Shown here: positions 25,855-34,198 of the stretch, piece after piece
Position numbering within the stretch: the stretch's first letter is position 1
Layout: each line of letters begins with the position of its first letter
Assembly: GCA_934254815.1 (NCBI GenBank)
Contig: CAKQME010000004.1
Coordinates: forward strand, 115,720 to 179,719
Length of the DNA: 64,000 nt
Direction of reading: 5' to 3'
Source: an uncultured Clostridia bacterium
GTDB lineage: Bacteria > Bacillota > Clostridia > Christensenellales > Borkfalkiaceae
The notes under the pieces: generated by a model
The model's database searches: none
Seen by the model: only the letters and a program-made list of their open reading frames with translations
Told to the model about the DNA's origin: nothing
Made by a program: the position numbers and the translations under genes

Positions 25855-26571
25855 ATGTCGGAAAAAAAGAACTCGCGGGTACTTAGCTTTTTAAAGAGCA
25901 ACCTGTATTATCTGCTCATCGGGGTCGCGCTGATCACTATCGTGACGGTGACGGCTGTGGTGATTGCTACAAGCGGCAATAAAAAGCCCAACCAGGCGGA
26001 GAAGCCGCCCGTAGAATCGGTCGACCCCAATGAGAGCGTAAAAGAACCGGAATCGCCGGATACTCCGGATAAGCCCGATAAACCGAGCGAACCGGATAAA
26101 CCGGACGAGCCTGACAAACCGTCGCAGAGCGACGAAGACCCGCCGGTCGACCAAAAAATAGTGTTTACCGCGCCCGTAAAGAATGCGACGATAGGTAAAG
26201 AATACACTTCTTCGACGGTGGTTTTCAACAAGACTTTGGGCGTGTATACGGGGCATATGGGCATAGACTTTACTGCCGACGCGGGTACGGAAGTTCTGTG
26301 CGCTTACGCGGGTAAAATCGAAAGCATAACCACTTCGTATCTGCAAGGGACTACCGTTACGATAGACCACGGAAACGGTCTGAAATCTATCTATAATTCC
26401 ATCGAAGTAAAAGAGGGGTTAAGCGAGGGAAAAACCGTTTCCGCGGGCGAGGCGATAGGTACGGTATCGGATAACAACAGACAAGAATATAAAGACGGAG
26501 CGCATCTTCACTTCGAAGTAACAGAGAACGGAGTTAAAGTCGACCCGAATAAATATTTGAAAAACGTATAA
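25855..26571 (+). CDS. Membrane-anchored M23 (LytM-type) peptidase, SpoIIQ-like layout
   Basis: 238 residues. Cytoplasmic N-terminus, one membrane helix (about 18-38), a long Pro/Asp/Glu/Lys linker (about 43-100, PDKPDKPSEPDKPDEPDKP) and a C-terminal LytM domain (about 105-238). Zinc ligands are kept: His and Asp in GHMGIDF, and HLHFEV. This is the architecture of SpoIIQ and related cell-wall endopeptidases or scaffolds. SD GAAAGGAGG. A YwmB-like gene is just upstream, as in the ywmB-spoIID-spoIIQ neighbourhood of spore formers, but no other sporulation gene is seen here. Confidence 0.88.
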   Translation: MSEKKNSRVLSFLKSNLYYLLIGVALITIVTVTAVVIATSGNKKPNQAEKPPVESVDPNESVKEPESPDTPDKPDKPSEPDKPDEPDKPSQSDEDPPVDQKIVFTAPVKNATIGKEYTSSTVVFNKTLGVYTGHMGIDFTADAGTEVLCAYAGKIESITTSYLQGTTVTIDHGNGLKSIYNSIEVKEGLSEGKTVSAGEAIGTVSDNNRQEYKDGAHLHFEVTENGVKVDPNKYLKNV

Positions 26572-26579
26572 AAGGACAG

Positions 26580-26613
26580 GTTCTCTCGTACAATGTACGG
26601 GAGGACTTTTTTT
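26580..26613 (+). terminator. Second terminator-like hairpin that contains the SD of the next gene
   Basis: GTTCTCTCGTAC (26580-26591), loop AAT, GTACGGGAGGAC (26595-26606), twelve pairs including two G-U, then seven T and AATG, with the ATG at 26615. GGGAGGA in the right arm is the SD of the M1 peptidase gene. Same design as at 25303. Confidence 0.78.
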
Positions 26614-26614
26614 A

Positions 26615-28048
26615 ATGTCGGAATTGTATTTAAAAAAATTTTCGGCGCTGATTTTCGCCGTTGCGGTTATTGTTCCGCTTTTCGCGGTAACGTCCTGTAA
26701 AAAGGAGAGTAAGAGAGATAAATACGAGATAATCGTCGAATACGATAACGGAGTAATAGAGGGGAAATCGCTCTATACGTTTACTAACGACAGCGATAAT
26801 TCGTTTAAGGAGATTAAATTCAACCTGTATGCCAACGCGTACAGAAGCGCGGCGAAATATTCTCCCGTCGAAGAAAAAAAGAAAACCGAGACCTTTAAGG
26901 GCGGCTACGGCGGAATCGAGATTCTGTATACGAAAGCAGACGATAAAGACGTCGATTTCAAGGTGTGCGGTGAAGACGAAAACGTTTTGTCGGTATCGAC
27001 CGAAGAAATTTTCCCCGGCGAAAGCGTAACGATAGAAACGGGGTTTAAAACGACTTTGCCTAAGGCAAATCTGAGGCTTGGCGAAACGGCGAAAACAATA
27101 AACCTGGCGGACTTTTTCCCCGTGGCGTGTAAAATCGAAAACGGGGCGTTCGTCGAATGCGTTTACTCGCCCTACGGCGACCCGTATTACGCCGACGCTT
27201 GCGATTATTCGGTGGTTCTGACCGTTCCGTCGGAATATATCGCGGCGTCGTCGGGATACCCCGAAAAAACCCTTTCGGACGGTGAAAAAACCTCGTATTA
27301 TTACTCGCTTTGCGGCGGCAGAGATTTTGCGTTCGTGCTGTCGAAAGAATTCAAAGTTTCGGCTAAGAGAGTAGGCGACGTAACGTTGACCTGCTATACG
27401 TTCGAGGAGGACGAAAAAACCGCCGACGATGCGGCGGACGCTCTGGCGTATTTTTCAAAATTATACGGCGAATACCCGTATAAGACGATGTCGGTAGCGG
27501 TAACTCCGTTTATAAACGGCGGAATGGAATATTCGGGGCTTTGTTATATAGCCGACGGGCTGTCGGGCGAAGCGTTCGAATACGCGCTTATACACGAAAT
27601 TGCCCACGAATGGTGGCATTGCGGGGTCGGTAACGACCAGATCTGCGCGGCGTATATCGACGAGGGGCTTGCGGAAGTTTCGGTTTATCTTTATTTAAGC
27701 GATAACGGGCGCGAAGCCGAAGCAAAGGATATGCTTGATAACGCAAAAGCAGGATATAAGGCGTTTTACGATATATTCAAGACGTTAAACGGCACTGCGG
27801 ATACGAGAATGAATCGTTCGCTTTCGGAATATTCGTCGCTTTCCGAATACGTCGCGATAGCATACGATAAGTCGCTTTTGATGTTTGCCGAATACATAAA
27901 TACGATAGGCAGAAGTCGCGCGGATAAATTGTTGAAAAAGTTATATCGTGAGAATTTATACGGCGACGTAACGCTCACGGAGATGACGAAAACTTTAGGT
28001 CTTAAAGAGCATTTTATGTCGTATGTCGACGGCAAGGTTCTCATTTGA
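26615..28048 (+). CDS. M1-family (gluzincin) metallopeptidase lipoprotein
   Basis: 477 residues with a lipoprotein signal (lipobox VTSC, Cys28). An N-terminal beta domain (about 35-220) is followed by the thermolysin-like catalytic domain: GGMEYSGLCYI (the GAMEN-like exopeptidase motif), HEIAHEWWH with His327 and His331, and the third ligand Glu in YIDEGLAE. It lacks the large C-terminal ERAP-like domain, giving a compact M1 enzyme. Anchored outside the cell, it would trim peptides. Start defined by the hairpin-embedded SD. Confidence 0.9.
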   Translation: MSELYLKKFSALIFAVAVIVPLFAVTSCKKESKRDKYEIIVEYDNGVIEGKSLYTFTNDSDNSFKEIKFNLYANAYRSAAKYSPVEEKKKTETFKGGYGGIEILYTKADDKDVDFKVCGEDENVLSVSTEEIFPGESVTIETGFKTTLPKANLRLGETAKTINLADFFPVACKIENGAFVECVYSPYGDPYYADACDYSVVLTVPSEYIAASSGYPEKTLSDGEKTSYYYSLCGGRDFAFVLSKEFKVSAKRVGDVTLTCYTFEEDEKTADDAADALAYFSKLYGEYPYKTMSVAVTPFINGGMEYSGLCYIADGLSGEAFEYALIHEIAHEWWHCGVGNDQICAAYIDEGLAEVSVYLYLSDNGREAEAKDMLDNAKAGYKAFYDIFKTLNGTADTRMNRSLSEYSSLSEYVAIAYDKSLLMFAEYINTIGRSRADKLLKKLYRENLYGDVTLTEMTKTLGLKEHFMSYVDGKVLI

Positions 28049-28601
28049 CCGGGCGAGAGAAATAGCCGAAGCGTTAGAAACGTCACGGCAACGTGACGTT
28101 GGCAACCTGAGGTTGCATCCAAGTATTATCCGACCTTATATATTTTTGTCATTCTGAGTGAAACGAAGAATCCCACCGAAAATATTACTGTCATTCTGAA
28201 CGAAGTGAAGAATCCCACCGAATAAAGGCGGACTACTTGTACAGTGGGATATTTCGCTTACGCTCAATATGACATACTTATTTAATATTTTATGTCTTTC
28301 TGTCAATATCGAGAGAGCAAACTTGCTTGCAAGGGTTTACGAGCGAAGATATTCATAAGGCGCAGCCTTTATTGCGAAACAATAAAGGCAAAACAATTGT
28401 TTAAACGCTTTTGGCGTTTAAGCGCCGAATTACGCAGTGAAGAATCCCACCGAATAAGTGCGGACTACTTAATACAGTGGGATATTTCGCTTGACGCTCA
28501 ATATGACATATTTGCTTAACGTTTTCTGTCTTTCTGAACGCAGTGAAGAATCCCATTGAGTAAGGACGGAATAAATATATGCTCGGACAATATCCGGTCG
28601 C
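28049..28601. repeat. Second cluster of the interspersed palindromic repeats
   Basis: This 553-base gap holds no credible gene. It contains the conserved leader (28112-28149), a left half-copy (28147-28180), a full copy (28190-28274), a copy split by about 130 extra bases (28292-28507), and a left half-copy (28528-28560). Left arms read TGTCATTCTGA or TGTCTTTCTGA, right arms GTGGGATATTTCGC..CAATATGACA. A 75-codon frame over the split copy is a by-product of the repeat. Same family as at 11368. Confidence 0.85.
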
Positions 28602-29993
28602 TTACAGAGCTTTAAGTGTTACTCCGTCTTTCGAAATCATCACGGCATACCCGGCGGCGGTTATTTCCGCACGCAGAGCGTCGGCAACGGCGTAGTCTTT
28701 CGCAAGCCGGGCCGCCTGTAATTTTTCTGCCTTTTCGGCTATTTCCTGCGGAATAGGCTCGGCGTGCTTCGATTCGTATTCTTTAACGTATTCGTCGGCA
28801 TTCTTCTTGAATAAACCGATAAGTCGGTAAGTTTCGCGAATTTCCGCAAGCATATTGCCCGCTTGCGGATTTTTCTCCGAAATCAACTTGCGAATAGTCT
28901 TGAAATACCCGAATAAATCGGAAATCGCAAGGGCGGTGTTGAAATCGTCGGACATAGCTTCGTCGAACTTTTCGCTTATTTCGGGATACGAACCGTCGGG
29001 CTTGATTCCCGCTTTTTCCGCTTCGACGAATACTTTGTAAAATTCGTATAAGTGCTTTTCGGCTTCGGGGAAGAGTTCGGGCGTGATGTTTATGTCGTTG
29101 CGGTAGTTGGTGGAAAGCAGCGCGAGTTTAATCGCTTCGTTCGAATATTCCTTTAAAAGGTCGCTCATTAAAAGCGAATTGCCGAGCGATTTGCTCATTT
29201 TTTGTCCGTTTACCTTGATAAGCCCGTTATGAACCCAGTATTTGACGAAACGTTTGCCGGTTAAAGCTTCGGTCTGCGCGATTTCGTTCTCGTGGTGCGG
29301 AAAGATGAGATCTCGTCCGCCGCCGTGAATGTCAATCTGTTCGCCAAAAGCCTTTCTGTTCATTGCCGAACATTCTATATGCCAGCCGGGGCGACCTTTG
29401 CCCCAGGGGGATTCCCAGAAAATTTCGCCCTCCTTTGCCGATTTCCATAACGCGAAATCGAGCGGGTCGCGCTTGTCCTCGTCGTTGTCTATTCTCACTC
29501 CGTTCAGGGCGTCGTCGAGATTTCTGTGCGAAAGTCTGCCGTAAGCGGGGAAAGACGAAACCGAAAAATACACGTCGCCTTTCTTGGTGGCGTAAGCGTG
29601 TCCTTTTTCGATAAGCTCCGATACGAATTCGATAATATCGTCTATCGTTTCGGTCGCTTTAAGCCATATATCGGGTTCGTCTATATCCATTTCGCGCATC
29701 ACTTTGTCGATTTTTTTAATCATCATTTTTGCGTAGGCGTCGGCGGGTATACCCGTTTCGCGCGATTTGGCGATAATCTTGTCGTCAACGTCGGTGTAAT
29801 TGCGCGCGTAGGTTACGTCGTAACCCTTTTTTATAAGAAATTTTCTTATTATGTCGTAAATTAACGCCTGATAGGTGTGACCGATATGCGCTTCGCCCGA
29901 AACGGTTATGCCGCAGGCGTACATATTAACTTTGTTGCCGTTTATAGGGATAAATTCTTCTTTCGTACCCGATAATGTGTTGTAAATTCTCAT
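28602..29993 (-). CDS. cysS: Cysteine--tRNA ligase
   Basis: 463 residues, normal length. Class I signatures CGITVSGEAHIGHT (HIGH motif with the zinc Cys) and KMSKSLGN are present, with zinc ligands GWHIECSAM and HHENE. Charges tRNA-Cys in the cytoplasm. Overlaps the cysE stop by four bases (ATGA), so both enzymes of cysteine supply and use are expressed from the same T-box-controlled messenger. Confidence 0.96.
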   Translation of the reverse strand: MRIYNTLSGTKEEFIPINGNKVNMYACGITVSGEAHIGHTYQALIYDIIRKFLIKKGYDVTYARNYTDVDDKIIAKSRETGIPADAYAKMMIKKIDKVMREMDIDEPDIWLKATETIDDIIEFVSELIEKGHAYATKKGDVYFSVSSFPAYGRLSHRNLDDALNGVRIDNDEDKRDPLDFALWKSAKEGEIFWESPWGKGRPGWHIECSAMNRKAFGEQIDIHGGGRDLIFPHHENEIAQTEALTGKRFVKYWVHNGLIKVNGQKMSKSLGNSLLMSDLLKEYSNEAIKLALLSTNYRNDINITPELFPEAEKHLYEFYKVFVEAEKAGIKPDGSYPEISEKFDEAMSDDFNTALAISDLFGYFKTIRKLISEKNPQAGNMLAEIRETYRLIGLFKKNADEYVKEYESKHAEPIPQEIAEKAEKLQAARLAKDYAVADALRAEITAAGYAVMISKDGVTLKAL

Positions 29994-30622
29994 TTTTCGA
30001 TTTCCTTTAATTTTTTTTCGAGTTCGTCTATTCTCGCTCTCAACGAACAGATTTCTTCTACTATCACGTCTTTGTTTTCGGTTTCGCCGTCTACTTTTTC
30101 GCCGTTTATGCGAACGACTCTGCCGGGAATTCCGACAACGGTCGCGTATGGCGGAACGTCTTTCAGCACGACGCTGCCCGCGCCGATTTTCGCGTGTTCT
30201 CCGACGGTTATTCCGCCTAAAACTTTAGCTCCGCAGGAGATAATCGCGCCCTCTTTAACAATCGGGTGGCGACGATGACCTCTGTCTTTTCCCGTGCCGC
30301 CGAGCGTTACTCCCTGATAGATTATAACGCCTTTTTCCACGACCGACGTTTCACCGATTACCACGCCCGAACCGTGGTCTATAAATATTCCCGAAGCTAT
30401 TTTTGCCGCGGGGTGAATTTCTATACCCGTAAAAAATTTCCCCGCCTGGCTGATTATTCTCGCAAGCAGTTTAAAGTGTATGCGGTAGAAAAAATTCGCC
30501 ACGCGGTGACGCGACAACGCGTGTACTCCCGAATAGGTGAGAAATATTTCGAATTTCGATCTCGCCGCGGGGTCGCACTGTTTTGCGAAATTTATATCTT
30601 CTCTAAGTCTTTTGAAAAACAT
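29990..30622 (-). CDS. cysE: Serine O-acetyltransferase
   Basis: 210 residues. Left-handed beta-helix acyltransferase with the CysE catalytic region IDHGSGVVIGETSVVEKG and GGTGKDRGHRRHPIV. Forms O-acetylserine from serine and acetyl-CoA, the first committed step of cysteine synthesis. A C-terminal coiled segment (RARIDELEKKLKEIEK) replaces the usual tail, so feedback control by cysteine, which uses the C-terminus in the enterobacterial enzyme, may differ. It is the first gene behind the T-box leader. Confidence 0.95.
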   Translation of the reverse strand: MFFKRLREDINFAKQCDPAARSKFEIFLTYSGVHALSRHRVANFFYRIHFKLLARIISQAGKFFTGIEIHPAAKIASGIFIDHGSGVVIGETSVVEKGVIIYQGVTLGGTGKDRGHRRHPIVKEGAIISCGAKVLGGITVGEHAKIGAGSVVLKDVPPYATVVGIPGRVVRINGEKVDGETENKDVIVEEICSLRARIDELEKKLKEIEK

Positions 30623-30629
30623 TTTTACC

Positions 30630-30879
30630 TCAAAAAAATACGCCTTTCCGATCCTTGACGGACAGAAAAGGCGTTTGCAGACGCTGTTCCACTTTTCTTT
30701 CGGAAAACATAAGTTTTCCCTCGTTGTAGCCTTTACGCGGCAAACGCGGGCTTATCGCAAGCGAAACGAAACGCACTTTCGAAAACCGTGATCTTCAGGC
30801 TCGCACCGACCGCCCTATCTCTTACAACCTTTGGTTTTTTACTCTTTTTCGTCGTTACCCTACTGATATTACGATATGA
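30630..30879 (-). promoter_or_regulatory. T-box leader (tRNA-Cys-sensing) of cysE-cysS
   Basis: On the minus strand the leader has a stem I region with GGTGCGAGCC in the distal part, a candidate specifier TGC at 30773-30775 (context GAAAG-TGC-GTTTCG), the T-box core AAGTGGAACAGCG at about 30683-30695 and a terminator AACGCCTTTTC..GAAAGGCGT followed by seven T. A TGC specifier fits tRNA-Cys and the two downstream genes. Uncharged tRNA-Cys would pair with the leader and favour antitermination. Specifier placement is by eye. Confidence 0.85.
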
Positions 30880-30908
30880 ATTTTAGCATATAAAAAGTGA
30901 TTTAGCAA
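30880..30908 (-). promoter_or_regulatory. Promoter of the T-box-cysE-cysS transcript
   Basis: On the minus strand TTGCTA, 17 bases, TAAAAT preceded by TGC (extended -10), directly before the T-box leader. Confidence 0.65.
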
Positions 30909-30958
30909 GCGTTTTGAAGCCGCTTGTAAAATTTACGCTTTAAGTTGGCGTAAAATAA

Positions 30959-30987
30959 TTGATTTTATGCTCGCTTAGGTGTATAAT
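30959..30987 (+). promoter_or_regulatory. Promoter of serS
   Basis: TTGATT, 17 bases, TATAAT. The ATG of serS is 46 bases downstream of the -10, so the leader is too short for a T-box. Confidence 0.75.
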
Positions 30988-31032
30988 TTAGTAAAAAGAG
31001 AAAGCCGACGGAGTCGGACGTGGGAGGATAAT

Positions 31033-32319
31033 ATGCTCGATATAAAACTTATTATGGAAAATCCCGAACTCGTTAAAGAAAGACTTGCGAAAAAAGGTTG
31101 TATAGTCGATTTTACCGAAGTTCTTAAGCTCGACGCTGAAAAGAAAGCGTTGATGGCTAAAATAGAGGGATATAAAGCGGAGAGAAATAAAGTTTCCGCC
31201 GAAATACCCAAACTGAAAAAAGAGGGTAAGCCCGTAGACGAGATTTTCGCGCGTATGCGTAAACTCGGTGAAGAGATTTCCGAGGGCGACGCGAAAATAG
31301 ACGAATTGCAGAAAAAAGTCACAGACTTTATCGCGGCTTTGCCGAATATGCCCGATGACGATTTGCTCCCCGGAGAAAAGGAGAACAATAAGGTTATAAA
31401 AGTTTTCGGTGAAAAGCCCGAATTCGGTTTCGAAGCCAAAAATCACGTCGATTTATGTACTTCGCTCGGAATAATCGATTACGAACGCGGCGTAAAACTT
31501 TCGGGTAACGGCTATTGGCTCTATCGCGGCGACGGCGCAAGGCTCGAATGGGCGCTGCTCAATTACTTCGTATCGACGCACCTTAAAGACGGTTACGAAA
31601 TGATTTTACCTCCGCATATGCTCGGCTATAACTGCGGGTTCGGCGCAGGGCAGTTCCCGAAATTTGCCGACGAAGTATACTGGGTAGACAGTGAAGACGG
31701 AGATAAAAAACGCGCTAAGTTTATGTTGCCCACCGCGGAGACTGCTCTCGTCAATATGTATGCGGGCGAAATTCTCGACGAAGATAAACTGCCTATGAAG
31801 TTTTTCGCGTATACTCCGTGCTATCGTAAAGAAGCGGGAACTTACAGAGCCGAAGAACGCGGAATGGTCAGAGGACATCAGTTCAATAAAGTCGAAATGG
31901 TTCAGTACGCTCACCCCGATAAATCCAAAGAGGCTTTCGAAGAACTTGTAAATAAAGCCTGCGCGCTTATGCAGGGTTTAGGGTTGCATTTCAGACTTTC
32001 CAAACTCGCGGCGGGCGATTGTTCGGCTTCGATGGCGAGAACTTACGATATAGAAGTTTGGATACCGTCTATGGGAATATATAAAGAAGTTTCTTCGGTT
32101 TCCAATGCCAACGATTATCAGGCAAGAAGAAACAACACCCGTTTCAGAGACAAAGAGACCGGCAAACCGAGATTTGTTCATACGCTTAACGGTTCTGGTT
32201 TGGCGACTTCGAGAGTGTTCCCCGCGCTTATAGAACAGTATCAGAACGCGGACGGTTCTATAACGATACCCGAAGTTTTAAGACCGTTTATGGGCGGACA
32301 GGAAAAAATAGAAAAATAG
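31033..32319 (+). CDS. serS: Serine--tRNA ligase
   Basis: 428 residues from the ATG at 31033 (SD GGGAGGATA). An in-frame ATG at 30979 overlaps the promoter and is rejected. The N-terminal coiled-coil arm that grips the long variable arm of tRNA-Ser spans about 25-110. Class II motifs 2 and 3 are in YRKEAGTYRAEERGMVRGHQF and NGSGLATSRVFPALIEQYQ. Single gene with its own promoter. Confidence 0.96.
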   Translation: MLDIKLIMENPELVKERLAKKGCIVDFTEVLKLDAEKKALMAKIEGYKAERNKVSAEIPKLKKEGKPVDEIFARMRKLGEEISEGDAKIDELQKKVTDFIAALPNMPDDDLLPGEKENNKVIKVFGEKPEFGFEAKNHVDLCTSLGIIDYERGVKLSGNGYWLYRGDGARLEWALLNYFVSTHLKDGYEMILPPHMLGYNCGFGAGQFPKFADEVYWVDSEDGDKKRAKFMLPTAETALVNMYAGEILDEDKLPMKFFAYTPCYRKEAGTYRAEERGMVRGHQFNKVEMVQYAHPDKSKEAFEELVNKACALMQGLGLHFRLSKLAAGDCSASMARTYDIEVWIPSMGIYKEVSSVSNANDYQARRNNTRFRDKETGKPRFVHTLNGSGLATSRVFPALIEQYQNADGSITIPEVLRPFMGGQEKIEK

Positions 32320-32424
32320 CCGTCGGAGAGTTTAACCGATTTAAGGTAATAATGCGGGCTGAGTTTTAATCGAAACATAGCTATAATAACGCAGAATTTA
32401 ATAAAAAGATTTAATCACTTGTCC

Positions 32425-32512
32425 GGTGGGATATTTCGCATACGCTCAATATGACAACTTATTTAAAGTTTTGTTGTCGTTCCGAGCTTTGCGAAGAATC
32501 CTATTGAACAAG
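32425..32512. repeat. Disrupted interspersed palindromic repeat
   Basis: A right arm (GTGGGATATTTCGC, ATATGACA, 32425-32456) is followed by a left arm (TGTCGTTCCGAGC, GAAGAATCC, 32474-32512), an inverted order relative to full copies, so it looks like the junction of two decayed copies. The rest of the 408-base gap between serS and the next gene shows no gene that I can support. Confidence 0.7.
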
Positions 32513-32727
32513 TAATTAGTATTTTTATAGTTTGAATTTACATGAATAAATTGATTATATGCAATTGTTTGTGCTTTGCATATTTTAAGGCGAATTTTGC
32601 GCCGCTATAATTTCGGAGTTCGTGGACATAACAAACGCTATTATAAACCTGATAAGAGATATATCTCTCATAATTTTCTGATATTTCTGTTAAAATTATA
32701 AACACTAAGATTAGCGGAAATTTATCG

Positions 32728-32973
32728 ATGAAATTAGAAGAGGCTCTGACCATAAGAATAAAAGGGTTGTGCAGGGAAAGAAACATAACTCCGAATAAGT
32801 TAGCGACAATATCGGGTTTGCCGTCCGCGACTATTCGTTGTATATTTTATGGCAGAAGCAAAAACGTCGGTACGCGCACGTTGCTGGATATTTGTCAAGC
32901 GTTGAATATTACGCTTTTTGATTTTTTCAACGACGATTTGTTTAAAGACGAAAATTTAGAAGGTTCTTATTAA
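32728..32973 (+). CDS. Small XRE-type helix-turn-helix regulator
   Basis: 81 residues. The HTH spans about 8-68: LCRERNITPNKLATISGLPS, then TIRCIFYGRSKNVGTRTLLD and ICQALNITLFDFF, the Cro/CI-type fold. No other domain. Start codon has only a weak SD. Targets unknown; it stands alone between repeats and prfB. Confidence 0.85.
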   Translation: MKLEEALTIRIKGLCRERNITPNKLATISGLPSATIRCIFYGRSKNVGTRTLLDICQALNITLFDFFNDDLFKDENLEGSY

Positions 32974-33001
32974 ATGCCCTTTGCGAGAGGGGCGTTTTTT
33001 T
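32974..33001 (+). terminator. Terminator of the XRE gene
   Basis: GCCCT-TTGCGAG-AGGGGC followed by seven T, directly behind the stop codon. Confidence 0.8.
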
Positions 33002-33040
33002 ATTTGAAAATAGGCTTTGATAATATAGATTATAACTCGC

Positions 33041-33069
33041 TTGACAAAAGGTAATATTTTATATATAAT
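33041..33069 (+). promoter_or_regulatory. Promoter of prfB-tsaD
   Basis: TTGACA, 17 bases, TATAAT; both hexamers are perfect. The prfB ATG follows 30 bases later. Confidence 0.85.
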
Positions 33070-33099
33070 ATACTATAATATAATTTAAGGAAATTTCAG

Positions 33100-34197
33100 A
33101 TGGTTCGTTACGACGTTTACGAAGATAAAGTAAAAACACTTAAAAAAACGCTGAGCGAGGCGGGATATTCTCTCGACGTGGACAATCTCAGGATTAAACT
33201 TAAAAGTCTTGAAGAAGAACTCGAAAAGCCCGAAGTATGGTCGGATATAGAAAAGTCGAAGCATATCAGCCGCGAAGCGCAACAGATACGCAATAAACTC
33301 GACGTTTTCGATAAAGCCGATAAAGCCGTTTCCGACGCGGAAATGATGATTCAGCTCGCAGAAGAAGAGGGCGACGAATCCGTTTTGGAAGAGGTGGATA
33401 AGGACCTTACCGAAGCGGAAAAAGAGATAGAAGATATACGTCTTCGTACATTGCTTAAAGGAAAATACGATTCGTGCGACGCTATTTTAACGCTTCACGC
33501 GGGCGCGGGCGGCACCGAGGCATGCGACTGGACGGAAATGTTATACCGTATGTATATCTGCTACGCCGAAAAGCACGGTTATAAAATTACCGAATACGAC
33601 CGTCTCGACGGCGACGGCGCGGGGTTGAAATCGGTATGTTTCAAGGTCGAGGGCGAAAACGCTTACGGCTACCTTAAAGCCGAAAAGGGGATACACAGGT
33701 TAGTCCGTATTTCACCGTTCGACGCAAACGCGCGCAGACAGACTTCCTTTGCGTCGGTCGACGTTATGCCTGATATTCAGGAAGAGGGAGATATAGAGAT
33801 TCGCCCCGAAGAAATAAAGGTAGACACATACCGTTCGAGCGGCGCGGGCGGACAGCACGTCAATAAAACCGAATCGGCAATAAGAATAACTCACTTGCCG
33901 ACGGGAATAATCGTCGCTTGCCAGAACGAGCGTTCTCAGATGCAGAACAAAGAACAGGCTATGCGTATGCTTATGAATAAACTCCTTGAAAAACGCGAAG
34001 AGGAGCGCATGGCTGAAGCAAGCGCGATTAAGGGCGAAATCAAAAAAATCGAGTGGGGCAGTCAGATACGCTCTTACGTCTTCTGTCCGTATACGATGGT
34101 TAAAGACCATAGAACGGGCAGCGAAACGGGTAACGTTCAGGCTGTAATGGACGGAGATATCGACCAGTTCATAATAGATTATTTGAAACAGAGTTAA
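33100..34197 (+). CDS. prfB: Peptide chain release factor 2
   Basis: 365 residues. The stop-codon-reading tripeptide SPF (in RISPFDANAR) and the peptidyl-tRNA hydrolysis motif GGQHVNKTE identify RF2, which reads UGA and UAA. The reading frame is continuous: no in-frame TGA or SD-like frameshift signal near codons 20-30, so the autoregulatory +1 frameshift known from many prfB genes is absent. SD TAAGGA. tsaD begins one base after the stop. Confidence 0.95.
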   Translation: MVRYDVYEDKVKTLKKTLSEAGYSLDVDNLRIKLKSLEEELEKPEVWSDIEKSKHISREAQQIRNKLDVFDKADKAVSDAEMMIQLAEEEGDESVLEEVDKDLTEAEKEIEDIRLRTLLKGKYDSCDAILTLHAGAGGTEACDWTEMLYRMYICYAEKHGYKITEYDRLDGDGAGLKSVCFKVEGENAYGYLKAEKGIHRLVRISPFDANARRQTSFASVDVMPDIQEEGDIEIRPEEIKVDTYRSSGAGGQHVNKTESAIRITHLPTGIIVACQNERSQMQNKEQAMRMLMNKLLEKREEERMAEASAIKGEIKKIEWGSQIRSYVFCPYTMVKDHRTGSETGNVQAVMDGDIDQFIIDYLKQS

Positions 34198-34198
34198 A

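Noticed and set aside
28292..28519. 75-codon plus-strand frame
   Set aside because: It runs over a split copy of the interspersed repeat and has no SD; the peptide is a translation of repeat arms.
32538..32786. 82-codon minus-strand frame overlapping the XRE gene
   Set aside because: AT-rich, overlaps the better-supported HTH gene, no SD and no recognisable domain.
33100..33200. Programmed frameshift in prfB
   Set aside because: The frame is continuous from the ATG with no early in-frame TGA.
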